Below are positions 36,540 through 47,663 of a stretch of DNA of 64,000 nt, in pieces. Position numbers and translations under genes: made by a program. Numbering within the stretch: position 1 is the stretch's first letter; every line of letters starts with the position of its first letter. Below the pieces are notes generated by a model. It made no database searches. It was not told the DNA's origin and worked only from the letters and a program-made list of their open reading frames with translations. The stretch comes from Isoetes taiwanensis (taxonomy: Eukaryota; Streptophyta; Lycopodiopsida; Isoetales; Isoetaceae): positions 4,400,483 to 4,464,482 of the forward strand of contig JAJEKV010000071.1 in the NCBI GenBank assembly GCA_021234155.1. The letters run 5' to 3'.

Positions 36540-37135
36540 ATAGTGAAATTTCTCTTGCAACTAGACGATTCATTTGTACAAAACAGAAATAGGTATGTGA
36601 TTTCATATCTTTCGATAAACATGTGCACATCTCTGATGATGATGAGAGGTTGATAGGGCACATTGGACCTCTAGTTTTGGAGTTTGAGAATGGCCCATCA
36701 TCTATCACAAAGCGTCAAGCCATCATTGTAGGGAACGTTGGTCCATGGAAGGATAAACCTATACCGAAATTTAATTCATTCAAAGATAAAGAGGTTATGT
36801 TTATAGTGGCACGCCCTGATGATACCTTGTATCCGACATGGGTAGGGTATGCTATTGAAAAGTCCCAAATGGATGATAAGAAAAAGAACTCCAAGACTAT
36901 ATAAGTGACTTGCTAGAAGCCTGTCCCTGTGAGGAACCAAATGTACCCATCCAATTATGTCAATTGTTCGAAGAAGAGATGGAGGATAACAACTGCTAGT
37001 GGCCGCATTGAGATAGAGACTCTCGATTATGGTTGGGCTTCTTCCAATAAGAAGAAGCTACCCAACAATGTCAAGATTCCAGTGCTTGTTGTTGAAGCAT
37101 ATGCAACATTCGTTGGGGATGCCTGTTAGTGTATG
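36540..37135 (+). pseudogene. Coding remnant of unrecognised family with a PTWVGYAIEK-type block
   Basis: The open stretch 36623-36904 encodes SITKRQAIIVGNVGPWKDKP, IPKFNSFKDKEVMFIVARPD and TLYPTWVGYAIEK. After a TAA at 36902 and a TAG, the same frame continues with PVPVRNQMYPSNYV, RITTASGRIEIETLDYGWAS and NNVKIPVLVV to about 37127. A FWIGKV-like motif followed by a beta-rich segment is what I associate with C-terminal regions of large plant transposon proteins, but I cannot name the family. Compare the remnant at 61920-62306 (VDFWIVKCTEPK). Confidence 0.45.
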
Positions 37136-39604
37136 AAGACTGTCATCGAAGCAAGATTTCCAAAAAAATCCATAAATTCAGGTATTGTCCAAAAATAATG
37201 AAATTGTGCTTAATTGGGTCTGAAGTTAAGAGGAGCCGATTCTGCTTCCAGAGTGATCCATTTGGATCAAGACTTGGACCTTGAGGTCGTTATAGCAGTC
37301 CGAGGCTGTTGGTGTGGCTCTGAGCAGATTGGATCTGCCAAGGGTCGGATTGGGCCTTTGGGCAACCGGCTGGTATTCACCCAGGAGGAAACCACTGGTG
37401 GAATCCGGTTGTTGAGTAAAGCTCCACATAAGAGCAGGCCAAAACGGATCAGTGAGGGGGATCTGGGATCCAAGGTGTGGGCGGAACTGATCGGCGTGTC
37501 TCACGCGGGCACGGTTTTCTCAAGGAAAATTTTTTGCCGTAACATATGGTACTTGCTTTTTCTTTTCTTTTTTTCTCTTTTCTTTTTTTCATGTTCATGC
37601 TCTATATATATATTCTAAAATTTCTAGATCAACCGTATGCAAGTTAGCAATAGTACGATTTGTCCATCGTCTAAGGTATGGCCTAGTGGCCATTTGACAA
37701 TCACTCACCAACATAGTGCCTTTTCAATATATATTAAAGCCTTCAATACCAAAACCAAAATGTATGATTCTAAATAATGGAAAGATGATATAGACTCTAA
37801 ATCTGGGATCATTGCATTTACTTATAAAAGCTGAATTCAAATAATGGCTCTTATTCTTACATGCATTAACCGTGACCTTGCTTAAAAGAATTAGTAAGTG
37901 CTCGACACCCTAATATGTCCGGGATCGATTTACGACTGTAAGGCCATAATGCATTCAATTTTACTGATTTTACTAAGCAGTGCTCAAATCCGAGTCTCAA
38001 GTTCAAGTCAATATAGCTATGATAATGTTCTTACATATCTTCAAACTTCTACGGTAGATGTAGATTAATTCATGTCCCTGTAATTGTAGCATGTTCAAGT
38101 TATTTAATTATTCATTGCAAAAGCTAATGCACACAAGTAAATATACTAGGCCTGTCATGACAATCTTGTATCAACTGGTATTTGTTTGGGATCCTTGGGA
38201 GCAACAAGAGTTTTAACAATGGGAAAAATTGTGAGGGAGAAAAATAAGTTCAATAAAAAATAAGGTAATGACAGATGAAAAACAATGATGCACCTCCATT
38301 GATAAAGAAAGAGAATATAAAAAATCAATATGTGTCATTGTCTCAAACAAACTAAAACATTCTCAAAGAAGGTAAAACATGCCAAACAATCCAAACTGGA
38401 ACAACTTAAAGCAGATAGAACATACCAGCAAAGATTTATCAGGCCAACAAATATTTTACAGGGCAAAGTTACCATGGAGAAACCAGCCCACAACACATCT
38501 GTCCCAGTGGTACGTGCATTACAATGTGTACTGGAAAATGCAACAATCTTAGTTTGTATATATTTCGAACCAGAATAGTTGCTGCATCACCGAATTCACA
38601 TCTTGAAAGTAATATTGAATTTATGCAATGACCTTAATAACTGAATTTATGAGGAGGCAGGAACATACATATCGAAGAACAAGTCAGCTAAAGCACTTTT
38701 GCAAATATGCAACTACTTTGGCTTCCCCCTTGCTATATGGTTTATTCATGTTCACACAATCAGAAATGTAAGCTCGCAAGACTAAAGTTGAGTATTTTCT
38801 GGAGAAACTAATGATAAGGCCTTACATGCTTTACTTTATTACCAGCAACAAGAAAACGAAGGAGTCACAATGCACTATTTGCTATCACTTCAAGATGTCA
38901 CTCCTAACACAAATTATACTTCATATAGCCACATATCACTTCTCTACAAATCTGACTTTTAGCATTGAAATATGCCACTTGAATGTGGCAAAAATCAACT
39001 GCATTGGGGCAACATAAGCTCATACAATGTATTAAATGTCTCAAGATTCATCTTGTGTAGCAGATTGAAACATGCAAACACGAATTTGTCCTCCGGTGAA
39101 CCATAATCAGAACGTTTTGGCAAATTTGCCACATCAAAAACATCATGATTTATCTGCCACAATCATCCTCAACATTAAACTTCAAGTAGCAAATTCAGTT
39201 AAAGAAAAAAATGTCTTAACTTGCATCTGGGCTGATGTGAGAGTGTCCAACTAGTGTTGCAGCATCTGGACTTGATGGCCAAAACCTTTACGTTTATGTC
39301 AAGAAATTTTAGGCAGAGAAAAGGCTAGGACTAGTGGGACTTAGTGTTAGGTACCTGCATCAAAGCCAGCCCTAAGCCAAGGGCCGATGATAGTATTTCA
39401 TAGGGCCTTTAGCCTGGGGGGGGGAAGAGAGGTCAAGTCACCTCTTCATTGCACTTTACGGTCTTGGCAAGCATGCCAAGGGAAGGGAAAACACAGATCA
39501 TGTCATTCTCTTCAAGAGGTCAAGGCCCTCAGACAAATTTTGACTTCGTGACGAGGACACTTACACGACGCACTTTGCGTAGTAGCAAGAACTATTATGT
39601 GAAC
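37136..39604. other. Unannotated stretch between the coding remnant and the LTR element
   Basis: No recognisable domain, RNA gene or repeat pair. A CpG-poor AT-rich zone covers 37540-39300. The ORF at 37214-37618 has no family resemblance. A GGGGGGGGGAAGAGAGG purine run at 39416-39432 is unexplained. Confidence 0.35.
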
Positions 39605-41126
39605 TGATGTTCCAAAGATAACATATGATTTGAATACGTATATTATACTGCCACGTCACACGTACATGTCATCATGACAAGTACTTGAGAGCCATAAAGG
39701 GTTGGACCTAGGGGGCAACCTCGTATATTGTGCACGTATATTAAACATACACAACTAAAACCCCCTTGCCAAGTGGCAATATCCCATTTGGTCCCTGCTA
39801 ACCTAACCCTAAAAGTTCTCATATAAGGAACCAAAGGGAAACCCTAAACCTTTCCTTTTTCGCATTTTGGGCTTCCCTAAGCCATTCCGGCTAAGGCAAG
39901 CTGCCATTTCGCATTGCTAGGCGCCGTTGAGCCACCTTTGCACATTAGATTGATCAAGAGCAGCAGTCTTCAGCAAGAACGAAGGCATAGACGCATTCCG
40001 GGGAGTTGGAGCTAGCCAAGGATCAGGTAACTTGCGATTCTGTTGTGCAAAGCCGCCTCTTAGTCCGGCAATGAGTTAGGATAGTATGTTAGATCAGTCC
40101 TATCAGCCTTGTAGATCCTAAGATCAACAGCCATAACGAATGAACCTAATCTTGTATGTTTAGGTAAGATAGATTAGATCTTATTCAGTATTTCAGTTCT
40201 TTGATGTTGATGATGTTCCATTCTATGCTCTCCTGTGTATGTGGGAAGGGGGGTAGAGACTCTAAAACCTTCAGTAGCAGATGATCCTAGATAGCCTCAT
40301 TAATTCCCAATTAATGTGGCCCATGTACAAGAGCCCGCTATGGGTGGCGGGGCTAGACCGGTGGAATAAGGGGGACTTGTCCCATCACTGATTGATCCCT
40401 CTGGTGTGTAAAGCCTACCGGGGATCTTAGTGGGCTAGGCTTAATGACTTGCCACTGCGTGTGGGCAAGGCATGAGCTCGACACCTCTTGGGTGATGCGT
40501 CACCTTCAATGAGGTTCAAGTCGAATACGGGGAGTGGCCCTCTAGCCACCTGTGATGGGCATGCATGCCTCTGGAGGGGAGGTGACTCTCCTCCTGCCCC
40601 ATCGGGACTGGGGAGATGCAACCCATAGTAGCCCTCTTGGCTATGCACCCAGCAGGCTACGGTCCGATCCCAAGACTTTTCAACCTACCCTGCAAAGTGT
40701 GCACGGGAGGGGCGGATGGAGTGGGCTACCCAACAGCCATGTTCTTATACCAGCCCAATCCAATTGCCATGAATTCGGTCTGCATTGATTCACGGAGACC
40801 CAAGTCACCACTCCCCATGAGTCCGAGCCTTGGGTAGGATCCCCCTACGTTGATGTTATTGATGTTGTTATACATGTTATGTTATGATGTGTTCACCCCT
40901 CGAGGTGATTTGTTGATGTATTGATGTCATGTGCTCATGTCTATTCACGCTTCCGCAGCTAGGACGGTCCTGAAGGAAGACGGGAAAATGACCCATCCAC
41001 TCTTCCTTACTGGCCCAGCTCTTGGGATTGGTGTCAGGTGGATGGCCGCCACTTGGTACGGTTGGAGGATGAATTCCGCCTTTCCGGCACGATAAAGCGA
41101 TCAGAGAAGAAGTAGGGGACGTCACA
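39605..41126 (+). repeat. 5' long terminal repeat (1.52 kb) of a short LTR element
   Basis: Begins TGATGTTCC and ends GTCACA, immediately before G and the primer-binding site. The first 1.28 kb match 42376-43660 with only a few percent difference by eye. A CTAACCCTAAAAG...TCATATAAGGA block at about 39800-39830 contains TATAAGG and is the most likely core promoter. Confidence 0.85.
39822..39829 (+). promoter_or_regulatory. Possible LTR core promoter (TATAAGGA)
   Basis: CATATAAGGA occurs at the same place in both LTR copies (here and at about 42590-42600), about 220 bp into the LTR. The assignment rests on position and motif only. Confidence 0.35.
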
Positions 41127-41127
41127 G

Positions 41128-41139
41128 TGGTATCAGAGC
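41128..41139 (+). other. Primer-binding site, initiator-Met tRNA
   Basis: TGGTATCAGAGC, an exact match to the common plant LTR retrotransposon primer site, one base after the LTR end. Confidence 0.9.
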
Positions 41140-41345
41140 ATGATCTTGGTAGACCAAGATCGGGCACTGACCATTCCCTGTTAGGACTAACAGTAGACTT
41201 CCCGTCTTGGGAATAGCAACCCAAGCATGAACCTCGAAAATTGGGAAAAAAGTTTCCAATCTTTTAAAACAGCAAGTAGAATAATGCTAAGTTAAGATAA
41301 ATTATGGAAAAACCCTGAAAAATTATGGCCAAAAAGGTGTGACCC

Positions 41346-41623
41346 CTCACAGAGTGCGCCCTGGGCATTTCCAAACTTTTTGGGAATATGCTTTTCGCGC
41401 ACTATGTGAGTGGTGGACCTATGTTGACCTAGATAGATGCATAATTAGAGCAATCTGATAGTGCAGAACAGCTTAAACCTTGAATTTGAGCTAGAATTGC
41501 ATGTTATAACACTAAGAAACTGTTTATAAGATGAAAGTTTGAGTAAAAAATGGGTGACCCCTCACAGAGTGCGCCCTGAGCAATTTCAAAACTTTTGAAA
41601 GTGCTTCTGGCGCACTGTGTGAG
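41346..41623 (+). repeat. Two tandem long hairpins in the leader of the LTR element
   Basis: Copies at 41346-41410 and 41561-41623, period 215 bp. Each has an outer stem CTCACAGAGTGCGC against GCGCACT(A/G)TGTGAG with one mismatch, and an inner stem: TTTCCAAA against TTTGGGAA in the first copy, TTTCAAAA against TTTTGAAA in the second. The inner stem change looks compensatory. Location between primer site and ORF suggests an RNA structure for packaging, dimerisation or translation; that is inference. Confidence 0.6.
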
Positions 41624-41847
41624 TAGTGGACACTTTTTGCCTAAACAAACCTAATGTATTGATCCTACAAACACTAATACCTTACAGAATGGCACAACAT
41701 GAAATTGTAGGTCCAAACCCTAAAATTTTCAGACCTATAAATAGATCATTAGGGTTCTTCATTTTCACTTTCCTTCTCCAGCTAGCTGCTCTCCGTCCAA
41801 CAAGGCAAATTTTAGGCGCTCGGAAGGCAATCAGCTTATTTCAAAAC

Positions 41848-42378
41848 ATGGCCCGCACCAAACAAACTGCTCGGATGGTCGTACTAGATGATTACGTCAG
41901 TGCCCAGGTCCTCGCAGCTCAACAGAAGGCCAGAGAGGCTCAGGAGCGAGCCAGGCAAGAGGAGAACCCGGACCCGAATCCTGATGTCGAGGAGGAGGAT
42001 CAAGAGCAGTAGAATGAGGAAGAACACCCCAAAAACCCTGAAGAGCAGGAAAACCGCGAGAATCAGGGCGATGGAAGGGAGGACGAAGGTGATGAGGACG
42101 AAGCGCTACCAGAGGAGCTGATATGTAAGTTGAAGAAGATGGCGAAGAAGAAGAGAGCGGCAAAGAGAAAGAGAATTGAAAGGAAGCTGGAGCGAAAGAG
42201 ATTGCGAGAAGAGCGCCAGAAGTCGAAGGAGGATAAAGGGAAGGACCCAGAGGTGCCCAAGAAACCCCGGCGCAAGACAAAGTCGACACCAGCGAAGGGG
42301 GTCAGCATAAGGGAGCGGGAGCCCGACAGGCCGCCATCATCGTCATCAGACACAGAGTCGGACGAAGGGAGATTGTGA
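41848..42378 (+). pseudogene. Charged gag-like ORF with a histone H3-identical N-terminus, one internal TAG
   Basis: The ATG at 41848 opens MARTKQTAR, identical to residues 1-9 (counting Met) of histone H3, then MVVLDDYVSAQVLAAQQKAR. A long acidic part (DPNPDVEEEDQEQ and beyond), a very basic coiled-coil-like part (KKMAKKKRAAKRKRIERKLE, about residues 95-135) and a Ser/Asp-rich tail SSSSDTESDEG follow. One TAG at 42010-42012 splits an otherwise open frame of 177 codons. The final TGA is the first three bases of the downstream LTR. The frame also extends upstream to 41626, but the H3-like start is the natural ATG. No capsid, zinc knuckle or pol domain is present. Probably a gag-derived or accessory protein; the family is not recognised. 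Confidence 0.6.
42364..42372 (+). other. Polypurine tract next to the 3' LTR
   Basis: GAAGGGAGA lies four bases before the LTR start, where second-strand priming is expected. Confidence 0.55.
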
Positions 42379-43660
42379 CATTCCAGTATAACATACGATC
42401 CGAATATGTATATTATACTGCCACATCACATGTACATGTCATCATGACAAGTACTTGAGAGCCGTAAAGGGTTGCACCTAGAGGGCAACCTCGTATGTTG
42501 TGCACGTATATTAAACATACACAACTAAAACCCCCTTGCCAAGTGGCAATACCCCATTTGGTCCCTTCTAACCTAACCCTAAAAGTTCTCATATAAGGAA
42601 GCAAAGGGGAAACCCTAAACCTTTCCTTTTTCACATTTTGGGCTTCCCTAAGCCATTCCGGCTAAGGCAAGCTGCCATTTCGCATTGCCAAGTGCCGTTG
42701 AGCCGCCTTTGCACATTAGATTGATCAAGAACAGCAGTCTTCAGCAAGAACGAAGGCATGGACGCATTCCAGGGAGTTGGAGCTAGCCAAGGATTAGGTA
42801 ACTTGCGATTCTGTTGTGCAAAGCCGCCTCTTAGCCTGGCAATGAGTTAGGATAGTATGTTAGATCAGTCCTATCAGTCTTGTAGATCCTAAGATCAACA
42901 GCCGTAACGAATGAACCTAACCTTGTATGTTTAGATAAGATAGATTAGATCTTATTCAGTATTTCAGTTCTTTGATGTTGATGATGTTCCATTCTATGCT
43001 CTCCTGTGTATGTGGGAAGGGGGGTAGAGACTCTAAAACCTTCAGTAGCAGATGATCCTAGATAGCCTCATTAATTCCCAATTAATGCGGCCTGTGTACA
43101 AGAGCTCGCCTGGTTGTGGGTGGCGGGGCTAGACCGGTGGAATAAGGGGGATTTGTCCCATCACTAATTGATCCCTCTGGTGTGTAAAGCCTATCGGGGA
43201 TCTTAGTGGGCTAGGCTTAATGGCTTGCCACTGCGTGTGGGCAAGGCATGAGCTCGACACCTTTTGGGTGATGCATCACCTTCAATGAGGTTCAAGTCGA
43301 ATACGGGCAGTGGCCCTCTAGCCGCCTGTGATGGGCATGCATGCCTCTAGGGGGGAGGTGACTCTCCTCCTGCCTCATCGAGACTGGGGAGATGCAACCC
43401 AGTAGTAGCCCTCTTGGCTATGCACCCAGCAGGCTACGGTCCGGTTCCAAGACTTTTCAACCTACTCTGCAAAGTGTGCACGGGAGGGGTGGATGGAGTG
43501 GACTATCTAACAGCCATGTTCTTATGCCAGCCCAATCTAATTGCCATGAATTCGGTCTGCATTGACTTCTGGAGACCCAAGCCGTCAATCACTCCCCCAT
43601 GAGTCTGAGCCTTGGGTAGGATCCCCATACGTTGATGTTATTGATGTTGTTATACATGTT
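42376..43660 (+). repeat. 3' long terminal repeat, truncated at its 3' end
   Basis: Starts TGACATTCC and parallels the 5' LTR up to TATACATGTT, where similarity stops abruptly at 43660. About 240 bp of the LTR end are missing, so no target duplication can be checked. The truncation abuts CACTA-derived sequence. Confidence 0.85.
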
Positions 43661-43958
43661 GTGCCATGTATCGATAATTTCGAGTCTGGAATTGCCTCGC
43701 AAATAATGCAATCTGTTATTATCAAACCTAATATTATCATCTAAATGCTCTTCAATTTTGGTCTCATCTATGTTAGCAACTTGCTCTTCATTTTTGCATA
43801 TTTCAATTCGCATATGAAACATCACACGTGAATCGCAACCTTATGTTATTTTTGAAGTCCAAAAAAAAAGATTAAAAAAAACAAAAACCCCCTAGAAGAC
43901 AACAGCAGGTTGGCGTGATTTTGGAGTTGACATAATCCCAATTTAATTGGATGATGGT
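43661..43958 (-). other. Coding-like remnant between truncated LTR and transposase
   Basis: On the minus strand 43672-43825 reads through acidic, Asn-rich sequence (NEEQVANIDETKIEEHLDDN). It may be part of the CACTA protein set or unrelated. An A-rich stretch (43860-43890) separates it from the transposase remnant. Confidence 0.3.
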
Positions 43959-44545
43959 TTAAGGATTAACACCATCCGTTGCCAACCCTAATCTGAGATT
44001 TCGTGGCTCCCTTCCAAATTCCCGCCACGTTTCATCAATATGCTTCCATTGCTTGCAGTCACTAACTACGCGAAGTACATTGTCACTCGACGCATTAGCG
44101 GCACACCAACCCATGAGCGAAGCTAGAGATTCACATCGAAACAATAGCCTTATGCGAGGGATCAATGGAGAGTAGCGAACCACCTTCATCGGGACGGTCT
44201 TTCCCTTGGCATCTGCACTGTACCTAGAGGCACCACATTTAGGGCATGTTTCTGTGTTCTTGTAGATGTCATTCGGATAATATACCATGCAATCATTTGG
44301 ACAAGCGTGAATCTTATGGTAGCCTAAACCAGTAGCTGCCAATATATTTTTTATTTCATTGCGACTTTTGGGCATAGTGTTCCCTTGTGGGAGTATTTTC
44401 TCTTGCAATAACCTGCATAAAACAGACCTTTACGTATACATTCAACTGCAAATTCAATAAGTCAAGTGATTGCAATTGTACTTACTCTAACAAAGCCGTA
44501 ACACTGGCATTGCTCCATTTGAATTTGGCTTGAAGGTTTAATATC
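43959..44545 (-). pseudogene. CACTA (En/Spm) TNP2-type transposase fragment
   Basis: TNP2 is the catalytic transposase of CACTA transposons. The exon at about 44409-43959 encodes GNTMPKSRNEIKNIL, GLGYHKIHACPNDCMVYY, CPKCGASRYS, MKVVRYSPLIPRIRLLF and NLRLGLATDGVNP, in the order found in the transposase_21 family. An upstream exon ends near 44485 (KFKWSNASVTALLE before a GTAAGT donor) and joins it through an intron with a TATGCAG acceptor at about 44414. The downstream catalytic part is missing, so this is a 5'-proximal fragment. No stop lies within the long exon. Confidence 0.85.
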
Positions 44546-44685
44546 AATAAAGACTAGTTACGGTGCCCAGCGTTGCTGGCCATCGTATGGGACCTGTAAA
44601 CAACGTTGGGCATCATGTGGGGACTTGTAAATGTTGATGGGAGTTCCATTTATACTATTTGTTTTGGGTTGGGAGGGGGCACCAT

Positions 44686-45905
44686 TGTGCATCTTATATT
44701 ATAATGTTATAGCGTAAGTATGTCATGAATGAAACCCTAATTTGGATGGTTGAGATCATCCGATTGCATTCGGAGGTCGAGATTTATCGCACGACTTCCC
44801 TCCACCATGATTGGCCATGCTCTAATGTCTGAAGAGGAAAGGGAAAGGGAAAAGGGAGGAGAAAATGGCAAAGTGAAAGGCAAAAAGGCACGGGTAAAAA
44901 GGAAAGAAAGAAAGGAAAAAAGGAAAGCGAAAAGAGCACGAAAAAGGGAAAGGAAAATAAAGAAAAAAAGGACACTATGAAAAGGAGAAGATGGAAAGGA
45001 TGAGGATAGGAGTAAAAGGGAAGTTGAAAAGGGGATGAGGAAAAGGGTAGAGAAAAGGGAAGAAAAGGGATAGGGAAAGGAAAAGGTAAAAGAAAGGGGG
45101 AGGAGGAGGGAGTGAAAAGGAACACTGGGAAAGGGGAAAAGTAAAAAGATGGGGAAAGGAGGAAAAGGGAGGAGATAAAGGCAAAGTGAAAGGCAAAAAG
45201 GCACCGGATAAAAGGGGAAAAGGAAATAGAAAATAGCACAAAAAGAGAAAGGAAAAGTAAGAGAGAGAAAATAAAGGAAAAATGACACTATGAAAAGGAG
45301 AAGAGGGAAAGGGTGAGGACAGGAGTAAAAGGGAAGGGAAAAAGGGATGAGGGAAAATGGTAGAGAGAAGGGAAGGGAAAAGGAAAGGAAAATGGAAAGG
45401 GAAAAAAGGAGAGGAGGGAGGAGCCGAAAAAGGGACAAAGGGGAAAGGGGAGAGAAAAAAAAAAGGTGGGGAAAGGATAAAAAAGGAAGGGAAAAAGGAC
45501 ACGAAAAAAAAAAGGAAAGAGAAAAGGGGAGGAGAGAAGGGATGGAAAGGGTAAAAGGAAAAAGCGAGGGGAGGGGCAAAAGGGAAAAAGGGCATGGGGA
45601 AAAGAGGAAGAGAAAAGAAGGAGAGAAACGGAAAAAAAGAAGAGAAAGGAGGGAGGAAAGGGGGAAGGGAAAAAGAAAAGAACAAATGAGGGAGGAAAGG
45701 GAAAGAAAAAGACTACGAGAAAAAGGGAAGAGGGAAAGGGTGGGCAAAGGGAAGGAATAAATGGCACTGTAAAAAGGGGAAGCGAAATAAAGGGAAGGGA
45801 AAAAAAACATGAGAAAAAGAAAGGGAAAAAAGAAATAAAAAGGAGGCGGAAGAGAGAAAAATGGAAGGGAAAAAGGGCACGAAAAAAATCGGAATAGAGA
45901 AAGGG
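44686..45905. repeat. Repeat unit: 150-bp head plus 1.07-kb polypurine tract
   Basis: The head (44686-44835, CATCTTATATTATAATGTTA...TGATTGGCCATGCT) is clearly homologous to 63164-63312. It is followed by 44836-45905, almost pure A/G on the plus strand (GGGAAA, GGAAAAG, GAGGAAAAG) with rare CAC or TGA interruptions. Long open frames on both strands are a by-product of this composition. Confidence 0.85.
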
Positions 45906-45959
45906 TCGTGTGGCGCCCAAAGACAAAGATATCGGTCCAGTGATCGCATCTTCGCAATC

Positions 45960-47521
45960 ACACGCACGCCGCCCACACCACCAACCGCGGTACGCCGACG
46001 TGTAGCCAGGCTAGTAGCCCCTAGGGGGCAACTTGCTAGGTATGTGCATTTCTTATTAATGTGCACATGCACATTTATTAAGGTGCACACATTTCCATAT
46101 GGGCACATTTAGATGCACACATTTCCATGTGGGCACATTTGGGTGCACACATTTCCATGTGGGCACATTTGGCCACCTAGCCATTAAAGGCAAGTGGGCC
46201 CATTCCCAATTATCCCACATGCCTAAAGGGGATAATTGGAAACCCTAGCTTACCCCCCTTGTCTATTTAAGTAGGAGAACCCTAACTTGCCAATTTTTCG
46301 TTCCTAGGGTTTTGGAGCTCTGTTTTGCATTAGAGGTAATTTGAGATCTCCTTTTGTCCCCATAAGAATCCTCCAATAGAATGAGTTCTCTACATCAAAA
46401 CCGCATTAATGCGAAAAGACACAACTTCATTGATGTCGTTTTTTCCTATAACTTTTTGATCTACTCATGAAAATGTCAAGGCTTTGTTGCATTAGATGCG
46501 TAATGAAAAGATCTTTCAAGTGATATATGGTTATGATGTATTTCAATATAAGCCATATGTGTTAACCTTGAAAAATATGGTTTTTTGCTCTTTTCTTATA
46601 TATTTACATCCCAAAAGATATAACAATGGGTTGTCATTAGAAAGATCTTGAGGAGACGAATCCATTGCCATAAATAGTCTTCGAATCGGAGTTTTTGATC
46701 AAAAGTTATAGTAGAAAAATGACACCGCAAAAGTTAGTTAGAAATTAACACCATCACGCCACATAATATTGGAATAAAATACACTTTGGAGCTCTTCTCT
46801 TATTGGACAGTTTAAAAAGTCGATGTGGCTTTTAAGCATCCCTTAATGGGACAAAATGAGATCTCAATTACTTCACGATGCCCCAAAGGGTCAAAACCGC
46901 CTCCCGGCACTGGCTGGAGAGAATTGCATCATTAGTTTTCCTTGATTCGAGCATCTCAAATAGGATGGTCGAGCTTTAGGTCGGGAGGAGGAACTCAAGG
47001 ATCGGTATTTAGGCAATTTAATAGTCTAAACCCCATTTTCAGCCATCGAATGTCCGGAGGGTTTAGCCTCTTAAATTGCCCATAGCAGCTTAACCCTCTA
47101 GATCTCTAGATAGTAGATTCTAACTAAAGAACCTAACTCTATGATGTAGATTAGATCTAGTTCTTTAGTTCTCTGTGGAAGTATATGGATGATGTATCTC
47201 TATGAACTCCTTGTATTGGGAAGGGGGTAGAGACCTAAAAGCTTTGTAGTTGATGCTCCTAGAGTAGCCTCTCTAGCACTTTGTAGATTCTACGTGTACA
47301 AGAACCAAACCTTTGTGGGTGGAGGGGCCGACGGGCTAAGAAGGAGATTCATGTTTCGACTCTTGAACGATCCCTCACGGTGTGTAAGGCCTCACAGGGG
47401 ATCATTGTGACTAGGTCCGATGGCTCACCATCGAGTGGGTGAGGCATGGACCGACACCCTGAAGTGGTGTACACTTTCCAGTGGGGTTCCCCGATCACGG
47501 CAAAGGCCCTCTAGTCACCTT
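45960..47521 (+). repeat. Left part of a second LTR, related to the 39.6-kb LTR family
   Basis: Shares ordered blocks with the 39605-41126 LTR: CCTAGGGGGCAAC, ACCCTAA...AGTTCT-type region, GGAAGGGGGTAGAGAC, GTGTAAGGCCT..GGGGATC, and GCCCTCTAGTCACCT. It is broken at 47521 by the 12.9-kb element and resumes at 60427. The 5' terminus is not certain. Confidence 0.7.
46083..46172 (+). repeat. Three tandem 30-bp units in the LTR
   Basis: Units start at 46083, 46113 and 46143, each TGCACACATTTCCAT(A/G)TGGG followed by CACATTT. Possible U3 enhancer-like repeat. Confidence 0.8.
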
Positions 47522-47663
47522 CATTAGAGTTTTTGAGATCAAATAAGGGCCCTTACTCGATGCCACTAAAAAGCTCGCGGCCAATGGGGAGCCGAGCCGT
47601 ATTTAACTTTTCTAATCGAAGTTTGGTTTCGTTTCCGTGTGTCAATCACATCGTAGCCGGTGA

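Noticed and set aside
37226..37618. ORFs around 37.2-37.6 kb on both strands
   Set aside because: No recognisable domain, and the frames on the two strands overlap; no support beyond length.
44737..45957. 406-codon minus-strand ORF and overlapping long ORFs on both strands
   Set aside because: They lie in a polypurine tract; products are Phe/Ser/Pro/Leu or Lys/Glu/Arg runs with no domain, open in several frames at once because stops are rare in A/G-only sequence on one strand.
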